A stretch of 54,124 nucleotides of DNA from Bacteroidales bacterium. Lineage in GTDB: Bacteria; Bacteroidota; Bacteroidia; Bacteroidales; UBA932. The first letter of the stretch is position 1; each line of letters starts with the position of its first letter. Shown here piece after piece: positions 42,265-48,630 of the stretch. The notes under the pieces were generated by a model. It was given only the letters and a program-made list of their open reading frames with translations. It was not told the DNA's origin and made no database searches. A program made the position numbers and the translations under genes. The stretch lies in NCBI GenBank assembly GCA_017428035.1, contig JAFRRR010000124.1, positions 1 to 54,124 on the forward strand. The letters run 5' to 3'.

Positions 42265-43446
42265 TTATTTGTTTGCTATCTGCGAAAGTATATTGCCTAT
42301 CTGATATAGGCCGCGGGGGACGTGGAAACAACCTTTCCATTTGCCGCCTTTAAGAGGTAGAAGAACTTCTCCACGACGGTTCAGATAGCCGAACCACTCG
42401 GGATAATCGGGATCTTTGAAACGGGTCCACAGATAATCGTCAAGTTTGAGAAACCAATCCAGGGCCTTTTCATTTCCCGTGAGCTGATATCCCTTGATCA
42501 TGGTTATGGCGCTCTCGATGTGGACCCACCAGAGTTTCTGGTCCCACTCCAGCTCTTGTGTGGGATAGCCCTTGCGGTCCATAAAATAGAACACTCCGCC
42601 GTACTCTTTATCCCAGCCATAGTCTATCACCCTCAAGGCAATCTCCATGCTCTTGTCTATGATATCCTGGCGGTGAAGGCGCAGTCCCAGGTTCATCATG
42701 AACCACAGTGCCTCCAAATCGTGCCCGGGATTAACCTTGCGGCCCTCGAAACAATCAATCAGGGATCCGTCTGGGGCGAGATTCTCTACCATAACCCCGA
42801 GATCAGGCTGATAGAATACATCAAACACTTCGTGCAGCGCCTCGTCTATGGTTTTGTCCAGCAGATGCTTGTCCTCTATGATAGGCTCCACCTCCAGGGC
42901 CATGTTGCATATAATCATAGGCAGGGCGAAGTCTTTCATCGGACGGGTACCCGGAACAGCCTTGCTCCATACCCCCTTGGGATTGGAACGGCGCTCCAGA
43001 ATCCTGCGGAATGTCTTGCGCGCAACTTCGGCATAATATTCACTGTCAGTGGCCACGGCCAGCTGGGCGAATGCCATGCAGGCAAAGGTGTTGGAGAATA
43101 TGTTATAGGGCTGTATTATCGGCCGGCCTTCCCTTGTGAGGGAGAAATAGAAATCGTAATTGCCGTCATGGCCGTACTTGTCGAGGAATTTTGCCCCCTG
43201 CTCTGCGCAGGCAAGCCAGGCGGGATTCTTCTCGACTTTGTTGTAGAGCATGGCGAACATCCAGACTTCCCTGCCCTGCAGCCACACGAACTTGTCGGTG
43301 TCGAAAACACTGCCGTCACGGTTCAGGCAAGTGAAATAGCCTCCGTACTCCAAGTCTTGAGACCTCTCCAGCCAGAAAGGCAAGACACTGCCATACAGCT
43401 CTTTATGATATTTATTCGCCAGTTGTTCAAAATCTTTTCCTGTCAT
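42265..43446 (-). CDS. AGE-family N-acylglucosamine 2-epimerase
   Basis: 393 residues, no signal peptide, (alpha/alpha)6 barrel. Active-site motifs of the AGE/RnBP family are present: VNPGHDLEALWFMMN (His242, Glu245), KLWWVHIESAI (305-313) and KGCFHVPRGL (His375). The GCFHVPR form is that of GlcNAc 2-epimerases (renin-binding protein) and differs from the cellobiose 2-epimerase form as I know it. It therefore probably interconverts GlcNAc and ManNAc in the cytoplasm, though Man/Glc-type activities cannot be excluded. It is first in the leftward operon, 18 bases before SusC. Confidence 0.88.
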   Translation of the reverse strand: MTGKDFEQLANKYHKELYGSVLPFWLERSQDLEYGGYFTCLNRDGSVFDTDKFVWLQGREVWMFAMLYNKVEKNPAWLACAEQGAKFLDKYGHDGNYDFYFSLTREGRPIIQPYNIFSNTFACMAFAQLAVATDSEYYAEVARKTFRRILERRSNPKGVWSKAVPGTRPMKDFALPMIICNMALEVEPIIEDKHLLDKTIDEALHEVFDVFYQPDLGVMVENLAPDGSLIDCFEGRKVNPGHDLEALWFMMNLGLRLHRQDIIDKSMEIALRVIDYGWDKEYGGVFYFMDRKGYPTQELEWDQKLWWVHIESAITMIKGYQLTGNEKALDWFLKLDDYLWTRFKDPDYPEWFGYLNRRGEVLLPLKGGKWKGCFHVPRGLYQIGNILSQIANK

Positions 43447-43487
43447 GTTATCTAGCTTTTGTCAAATATTTTCAAATTACACTGCAA

Positions 43488-43518
43488 CAAATTTACAAAC
43501 TATCATTAAATAAGCAAA
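43488..43518 (-). promoter_or_regulatory. Consensus promoter for the leftward locus-2 operon
   Basis: Read on the minus strand: TTTG (43518-43515), 19 bases, TAAATTTG (43495-43488). This is an exact match to the Bacteroides -33/-7 pattern with the standard spacing. The AGE start codon is about 42 bases further on. Confidence 0.75.
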
Positions 43519-43519
43519 G

Positions 43520-43542
43520 GTTTTTAACAAAATGTTAAAAAC
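43520..43542. promoter_or_regulatory. 23-bp palindrome, candidate ROK operator
   Basis: GTTTTTAACA-AAA-TGTTAAAAAC is a perfect inverted repeat of 10 bases per arm. It abuts the -33 box of the leftward promoter (1 base away) and lies 4 bases before the -33 region of the rightward promoter. A repressor bound here could block both. ROK repressors such as NagC and Mlc use AT-rich palindromes, and the ROK gene is 54 bases away. Confidence 0.65.
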
Positions 43543-43546
43543 AACA

Positions 43547-43578
43547 TTTACCATTTCGCTTTATTTTACTTATCTTTG
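43547..43578 (+). promoter_or_regulatory. Promoter for the ROK-metallophosphoesterase-DUF4434 operon
   Basis: TATCTTTG (43571-43578) fits TAnnTTTG; a weak -33 element TTTA (43547-43550) is 20 bases upstream. The start codon of the ROK gene is 18 bases after the -7 box, so the leader would be short. Confidence 0.6.
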
Positions 43579-43595
43579 TGTGACAAATAACTTCT

Positions 43596-44792
43596 ATGAC
43601 CACATTTCTCGACGACATCAACGGCCGCTATGCAACGGAGGAGCGGACAATCATAAACCTGTGCCTTAAGAACACGGGGTTCTCGCTGGCCGACCTGGCT
43701 AAAGAACTTGACACCAGCATTCCGAAAATATCACGTATCGTGGGGGAGCTTGTCGATATGGGCTACCTGGCCGATCTGGGCAAGCAGGAATCCTCCGCCG
43801 GCAGGCGCCCCAGCATCTACGGCCTGAACCCGGCAGCGGGATACTTCGTGGGTGTCGATGTACGCCAGGACGGGCTTTCCATTGCCGTCACGGATTTCCC
43901 GGGGAGGGTGGTTCACTTTGAGCACGATGTCCCCTACCGCCTGCAGAACAATGAAGAGTCCATACGGGAAATGTGCGCGACAGTAAAAGAAAGGCTCAAG
44001 AAAGCCCGTATCGACACCGGCAAAGTCCGCTCATACGGAGTAAACCTGACCGGCCGCGTCAATCATGAAACCGGATACAGTTATTCATATTTCATAAGCG
44101 AAGAGAAACCCATCCGTAACCTTCTGGAGGAATACCTGGGCAAGACCGTTTCGGTGGAGAACGACTCCCACGGAATGGCTTATGGCGAGTATATGAGCGG
44201 CATCGCCGACGGTGCCAGCAACATCCTTTTCTTGAATGTGGGCTGGGGCCTCGGCATGGGAATGGTGCTTGACGGCAAATTGTTCTACGGCAAGTCGGGG
44301 TTCTCCGGCGAGGTGGGCCACTTCCCCCTGCTGGACAACCATCAGATATGCCGTTGCGGAAAGATCGGATGCCTGGAAACAGGCGCTTCCGGGCAGGCGC
44401 TCCACAGGCTCGTCAAAGAGAGGATCGAAAGCGGCCAGCCTTCGATTTTGGCCGACACCTGCAAGAAGGGCAAGGAATTATCCCTGAACGCCATCCTGGA
44501 CGCGATTCAAAAGGAAGATGTTACTGCAATAGAGTGTATTGAGGAGGTCGGCGCCACACTGGGCCGCGCCGTTGCCGGACTGATAAACATCTTCAACCCC
44601 GATTCGGTAATCATAGGCGGCCGCCTGTCGGTGGCGGAGCGCTACCTGATGCCGCCGCTCAAGATTGCCGTGAACAAACTGTCGCTGAATCTTGTAAACA
44701 ACGACACCGTGATCAAGGCCTCCCGCCTGGGGAAAGCCGCCGGTGCAATCGGGGCCAGCCTGCTGGCCAAAAGCAGAATGTTGAACAGTTAG
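43596..44792 (+). CDS. ROK-family transcriptional regulator
   Basis: 398 residues. An N-terminal winged helix-turn-helix (about 16-62, FSLADLAKELDTSIPKISRI) is followed by a ROK sugar-binding domain. The zinc site is complete: His242 (GEVGHFPL) and CRCGKIGC with Cys252, Cys254 and Cys259. The catalytic-type Asp190 (VENDSHGMAYGE) and Glu239 are present. However, the usual N-terminal phosphate loop DxGGT is replaced by VDVRQDG (87-93), so it is probably a regulator and not a kinase. The inducer may be the amino sugar handled by the adjacent epimerase. It is first of three rightward genes and probably autoregulates. Confidence 0.9.
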   Translation: MTTFLDDINGRYATEERTIINLCLKNTGFSLADLAKELDTSIPKISRIVGELVDMGYLADLGKQESSAGRRPSIYGLNPAAGYFVGVDVRQDGLSIAVTDFPGRVVHFEHDVPYRLQNNEESIREMCATVKERLKKARIDTGKVRSYGVNLTGRVNHETGYSYSYFISEEKPIRNLLEEYLGKTVSVENDSHGMAYGEYMSGIADGASNILFLNVGWGLGMGMVLDGKLFYGKSGFSGEVGHFPLLDNHQICRCGKIGCLETGASGQALHRLVKERIESGQPSILADTCKKGKELSLNAILDAIQKEDVTAIECIEEVGATLGRAVAGLINIFNPDSVIIGGRLSVAERYLMPPLKIAVNKLSLNLVNNDTVIKASRLGKAAGAIGASLLAKSRMLNS

Positions 44793-44803
44793 CCATAAGC
44801 AAT

Positions 44804-45907
44804 ATGAGAAAACGGATATCCTTGCTCCTTGCTTTTTTGATGCCGCTGGCCGCCGCGGCCCAATCCGGCATCCTGGATTTCCATCCGGCCGATGAGGTCG
44901 TGCCACTTCTGGAAGCGGCACGTGCGCCTTCCGTAGTGTGGGGAAAAGGGAAATCGGCTCCGGCACTTACCCTGCTCCATTGTTCGGACATCCACGGCAG
45001 TGCCGAGAACCTCGAGCGCATAGTCGAATTCAGACAAGCCTACAGCCGGTGGATAGAAGACGCCATCCACGCGGGAGACGCCGTGTATTGTTACTGGGAC
45101 GACCCCAATCCCTGGGACGAGGTCCCTTCTGCAAGAGGCATACTCAATACAGTGGGCAACCATGACTGCTGGAAGGGGCATCTGGTATGGGCGCAGACAT
45201 CATGGCCGTACGATGCCACGGAAGACGAAGCGTACCAGCTCCTTTTTGTGGGGAAGGACAAGTCCCGCCCGTTCTTCAAAGAGTGGGACGTGGTCAAGCC
45301 AGGCGGCGTATGCTACTATTACAAAGACTACGCGCCCAACGGGATACGCCTCATCGTCCTGGATTGCATGCATTATACGCCCTTGCAGCACGAATGGTTC
45401 TGCAATGTGCTGGAGGAGGCCCGGCTGAAAGGCCTCACGGTCGTTTGTGCGCAGCACTATCCTCCGCAGAACGGTATGGATTTGATTGAAAGCGGCTTTA
45501 CCGACCGCGACTATGCAATTTCGGCGGTTCCCGCCCCTGCCGCCGGAGAGCAGATGGAAAGGATGCACGATGATGCCTTCAGCGCCGTGGACGGCTTCAT
45601 CGATGACGGCGGAACTTTCGTATGCTGGCTCAGCGGCCATACGCACCTGGATTTTATCGGCCATGTAAGCGGCCACCAAAGGCAACTTATGGTCATTGCC
45701 GACAAGGCCGGAGCCAAGGATGACTATATGCAGGAGGCCCGGCCGATAGGCACCATCTTCCAGGATTCTTTCAATCTGGTCACTGTGAATCCCGGACGCC
45801 ATACACTTGTCGTCCAGCGCATAGGATGCACCAGGGACCAGTATATGCGCTCAAAGAGACTATTTTGCTACGACTACACCACGGGAAACATACTCGTCAA
45901 CGAATAA
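44804..45907 (+). CDS. Exported calcineurin-like metallophosphoesterase
   Basis: 367 residues with a Sec signal (MRKRISLLLAFLMPLAAAAQ). All metal-binding motifs are visible: DIH at 62-64 (HCSDIHGSAEN), GD at 91-92 (HAGDAVYC), GNHD at 118-121, a lone His in the middle (QHYPPQNGMD), and GHTH near the C-terminus (LSGHTHLDFIGH). Two metals in such a site hydrolyse phosphomonoesters or phosphodiesters. It starts 11 bases after the ROK gene and 8 bases before the next. Being exported and co-regulated with a phosphodiester glycosidase, it may remove phosphate from the glycan or its products; this is inference. Confidence 0.88.
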   Translation: MRKRISLLLAFLMPLAAAAQSGILDFHPADEVVPLLEAARAPSVVWGKGKSAPALTLLHCSDIHGSAENLERIVEFRQAYSRWIEDAIHAGDAVYCYWDDPNPWDEVPSARGILNTVGNHDCWKGHLVWAQTSWPYDATEDEAYQLLFVGKDKSRPFFKEWDVVKPGGVCYYYKDYAPNGIRLIVLDCMHYTPLQHEWFCNVLEEARLKGLTVVCAQHYPPQNGMDLIESGFTDRDYAISAVPAPAAGEQMERMHDDAFSAVDGFIDDGGTFVCWLSGHTHLDFIGHVSGHQRQLMVIADKAGAKDDYMQEARPIGTIFQDSFNLVTVNPGRHTLVVQRIGCTRDQYMRSKRLFCYDYTTGNILVNE

Positions 45908-45915
45908 CACACAAT

Positions 45916-47007
45916 ATGGAAAACCGCCGTTCATTTCTGAAAAAAGGAGCCATGGTTGCAATGGGTGCGCCGCTCCTTGCCTCATCCTGCACCCCCTCAG
46001 CCGAAAAGACCGACAAGTGGGGCATAGAGCCCGACCCTTCGCTCAAATCCGAACTTCTGGTTCCAAAAGGGAACGCCCTGCCGATAACCGGCACATTCCT
46101 GGATGAAATATCGCACGACATCCCCCATCAGAACTGGGGCGAAAAAGAATGGGACCGCGATTTCCGATATATGAAGGACATCGGCATTGACACTGTGATA
46201 GACATCCGCTGCGGCTACCGCAAGTTCATAACCTACCCTTCTCCCTATCTCCTGAAAAAAGGATGCTATATGCCCTCGGTCGATTTGATTGACATGTTCT
46301 GCCGGCTGGCACAGAAATACGACATGAAGTTTATGCTTGGACTTTACGACAGTGGCAAATACTGGGACACCGGCGACATGAGCTACGAGGTGGAATCCAA
46401 CAAATATGTAATTGACGAAATCTGGCAGATGTACGGCAGCAAATACAAGAGTTTTGGCGGCTGGTACATCTCCGGCGAAATATCCAGAGCCACCAAGGGC
46501 GCCATTGAATCATTCCGCACGATGGGTCGTCAATGCAAAGAGGTTTCAGAAGGACTGCCCACCTTTATATCTCCCTGGATAGACGGCAAGAAGGCCGTGG
46601 ATGCCGCCGGCGGTAATCTTACCAAAGAGCAGGCGGTAGGCATAGAGCAGCATGAGCGGGAGTGGAACGAAATTTTTGACGGCATTCATGATTATGTGGA
46701 TGCCTGCGCCTTCCAGGACGGCCATATCGACTATGACGAACTGGACGCTTTCTTCTCTGTCAATAAGAAACTTGCCGACCGTTACGGTATGCAATGCTGG
46801 ACCAATGCCGAGTCATTTGACCGCGATATGCCCATCCGCTTCTTCCCCATCAAGTTTGACAAACTCCGCCTGAAACTAGAGGCGGCCAAGCGCTGCGGCT
46901 ACGACAAGGCTATAACCTTTGAGTTCTCACACTTTATGAGCCCGCAGAGCGCATATCTGCAGGCAGGGCATCTCTACGAGAGGTATCGCGAATACTTTGA
47001 GTTGTAA
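45916..47007 (+). CDS. DUF4434 TIM-barrel lipoprotein with twin-arginine signal
   Basis: 363 residues from ATG 45916; a longer frame would run back into the metallophosphoesterase gene. The signal MENRRSFLKKGAMVAMGAPL then LASSC25 combines a twin-arginine motif (RRSFLKK) with a lipobox-like cysteine. The body reads as a DUF4434 barrel: GTFLDEISHDIPHQNWGEKE, a strand DTVIDIRCGYR, FMLGLYDSG, and FGGWYISGEIS with a candidate acidic catalytic residue. It is the last gene of the ROK operon. Substrate is unknown. Tat export would imply folding, perhaps with a metal, before export. Confidence 0.8.
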   Translation: MENRRSFLKKGAMVAMGAPLLASSCTPSAEKTDKWGIEPDPSLKSELLVPKGNALPITGTFLDEISHDIPHQNWGEKEWDRDFRYMKDIGIDTVIDIRCGYRKFITYPSPYLLKKGCYMPSVDLIDMFCRLAQKYDMKFMLGLYDSGKYWDTGDMSYEVESNKYVIDEIWQMYGSKYKSFGGWYISGEISRATKGAIESFRTMGRQCKEVSEGLPTFISPWIDGKKAVDAAGGNLTKEQAVGIEQHEREWNEIFDGIHDYVDACAFQDGHIDYDELDAFFSVNKKLADRYGMQCWTNAESFDRDMPIRFFPIKFDKLRLKLEAAKRCGYDKAITFEFSHFMSPQSAYLQAGHLYERYREYFEL

Positions 47008-47155
47008 AGCATCTGGTCAGCTAGCCACCACCTCTATCAGCGAGATATGACGACTGGAGCCTAAGTACTTGACAGACTTGGCGTTATGCAAATTAACTCA
47101 CCTTGTGAAGGGTGAGTGAAATATTGTAAAGCACTGAACTTCAACAACATTGCCT
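47008..47155. other. Non-coding stretch after the DUF4434 gene
   Basis: No gene is seen in the 395 bases from 47008 to 47402; the right 231 bases form the foldback repeat listed separately. This left part holds a 7-bp hairpin (ACTCACC/GGTGAGT, 47096-47117) without a T run, and two copies of TTGTAAAGCA (47002-47011, covering the stop codon, and 47124-47133). Confidence 0.5.
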
Positions 47156-47386
47156 CCAGAAGATATATGGGCGGCCGGGGATATTGTGGTTTATAGCTGC
47201 GCGTGAGCTTCTGAGTTCCGGTTAGGGTCGGCTGCGCAGCGCCCGGCACTAATTGAGCCCGTCAACGACGTTACAGGTGCCGTCAGGCGCCTGTAAAAGG
47301 AGGCGTCGTGGCGAAAAGGAACTCGGAAGCGGTTAAGCGCGAAGCGTGAAGAAAAGCACCATCCAAGGCGCCCATATATCTTCTGG
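47156..47386. repeat. 231-bp foldback element with perfect 18-bp terminal inverted repeats
   Basis: CCAGAAGATATATGGGCG at 47156-47173 has an exact inverted copy at 47369-47386. Further inside, GCTTCTGAGTTCC (47207-47219) pairs with 47318-47330 at 12 of 13 bases, and TTACAGGTGCC (47271-47281) pairs with GGCGCCTGTAA (47286-47296) with one wobble, flanked by ACGACG/CGTCGT. The whole element can thus fold into one long stem. No coding frame is credible. It ends 17 bases from the ATPase stop. It is MITE-like or a structured RNA. Confidence 0.7.
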
Positions 47387-47402
47387 CTTGTAAACAGTCG
47401 TA

Positions 47403-48530
47403 CTATAGCAAAAACTCATCAACATTTGACGGACTGACCGTCTTGTACTTCGCCTGGGGATATGCCGCCAAAAAAGCCTTAGGACACGACGCTGCATCTG
47501 AAGGATTCCATTTGAATTCGTAGGCCGTGATTTCACCGTCCTCTTCTTCAATCAAGTCGATTTCCTTCTTTGTCGTGGTTCTCCAGAAGTATTTGCCGGC
47601 AAAGGAACGATCATATTCCAACTTCTTCATTCGCTCTGCCATAAGCCAATTTTCCCACATATGGCCCACTTCCTGCTGGTTTCTGAGTTCTAAAGGAGCA
47701 AAATTCCCGATTATGGCGTTGCGTATGCCCATATCCCAGAAGTATACCTTCTTGTCGAACTTGAGTTCATTGCGAAGATTCCGGGCAAATGACGGCAGTC
47801 GGAAGATGATATAGCACTTTTCGAGAATGTCGATGTATTTCTCTACGGTTTTGGAATCGATACGTATTAGATTGGCTATTTCGCTGTAGCTGACTTGAGA
47901 GCCTATCTGGAAGGCCAACGCACGGAGCAAAGATTCTAATTTATCCTGCTTGGCAATGCCCTTTATATTGAGGACGTCTTTATATAGATAACTATCCATC
48001 AATTCTTTAAGGACAATACGTTCTTCCCCGGGAGATGTGACAACTTCCGGGTAAGTTCCATAAAGAAGACGATGGTGAATAAGACGGCTCTGCTCCAAAA
48101 GATTGGTATCATCCACCAATTCTTTGAAGGATAGTGGGAAAAGCTTAAATTCCCGCTTGCGGCCCGAAAGGGATTCGTTGATGTCCGTAGCAAGTTCGAA
48201 GGCAGAACTGCCCGTGGCCACAAGGCGTATTTCCTTCATCTGGTCTGCAATTAGTTTGAGGACATTTCCTATATCTTCTATTTTTTGGGCTTCATCTATA
48301 ACCACCGTGGTGGCTTTACCAAAAATGGCGCGGAGCCTGGTTGATGTAGCATCTTTCAGAAGGGCCCTGATATCAGCTTCATCACCATTCAAGAATAAGA
48401 CGTTTTCCCCACCGGAAAACAAAGATTCGATAAGGGTTGACTTGCCTACTTGGCGAGCCCCCATTATGGTTACCGCTTTCTTCCCTGAAAGGGCCTTGAG
48501 AATGGGTTCTTCGATTCTTCTGCGTATCAT
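47403..48530 (-). CDS. AAA_14/DUF4143 ATPase with winged helix and nuclease-like C-terminus
   Basis: 375 residues. Walker A is GARQVGKST (24-32), Walker B VVIDEAQ (76-82), and a sensor-like ATGSSAFEL follows at 105-113. The middle (about 205-240) looks like a winged helix (SYSEIANLIRIDSKTVEKYI). The C-terminal DUF4143 domain carries KEIDLIEEEDGEITAYEFKW, with the D...ExK arrangement of PD-(D/E)XK folds. Proteins of this group are common, often horizontally mobile, and mostly of unknown function. The gene is AT-richer than both neighbours and is bordered by a foldback repeat, which suggests acquisition. Its promoter carries two palindromes. Confidence 0.88.
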   Translation of the reverse strand: MIRRRIEEPILKALSGKKAVTIMGARQVGKSTLIESLFSGGENVLFLNGDEADIRALLKDATSTRLRAIFGKATTVVIDEAQKIEDIGNVLKLIADQMKEIRLVATGSSAFELATDINESLSGRKREFKLFPLSFKELVDDTNLLEQSRLIHHRLLYGTYPEVVTSPGEERIVLKELMDSYLYKDVLNIKGIAKQDKLESLLRALAFQIGSQVSYSEIANLIRIDSKTVEKYIDILEKCYIIFRLPSFARNLRNELKFDKKVYFWDMGIRNAIIGNFAPLELRNQQEVGHMWENWLMAERMKKLEYDRSFAGKYFWRTTTKKEIDLIEEEDGEITAYEFKWNPSDAASCPKAFLAAYPQAKYKTVSPSNVDEFLL

Positions 48531-48551
48531 AGATTACTTCTGTTTTATACG

Positions 48552-48582
48552 CAAAAGTATAAATTCTCGGAATCAATTCCAA
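48552..48582 (-). promoter_or_regulatory. Promoter of the ATPase gene
   Basis: Minus strand: TTGG (48582-48579), 19 bases, TACTTTTG (48559-48552), fitting TAnnTTTG with standard spacing. The ATG is 21 bases beyond the -7 box. Confidence 0.6.
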
Positions 48583-48612
48583 GAATATTTAAATTTTTAC
48601 GGAATCGATTCC
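48569..48612. promoter_or_regulatory. Two matching palindromes over the ATPase promoter
   Basis: GGAATCAATTCC (48569-48580) and GGAATCGATTCC (48601-48612) start 32 bases apart, about three helical turns. Each is followed by a related AT-rich tail (AAGAATATT and TGAAATATT), so the units are also direct repeats of about 25 bases. The first covers the spacer and -33 box of the ATPase promoter; the second lies just upstream. They are probably a paired operator. Confidence 0.6.
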
Positions 48613-48630
48613 TGAAATATTCAAAAATAC

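Noticed and set aside
47096-47117. Hairpin ACTCACC/GGTGAGT as terminator of the ROK operon
   Set aside because: The stem is short and neither side is followed by a T run; kept only as a note.
47002-47133. Direct repeats TTGTAAAGCA (two copies) as a target-site duplication
   Set aside because: The copies are 122 bases apart and do not flank the foldback element, so they do not fit an insertion footprint.
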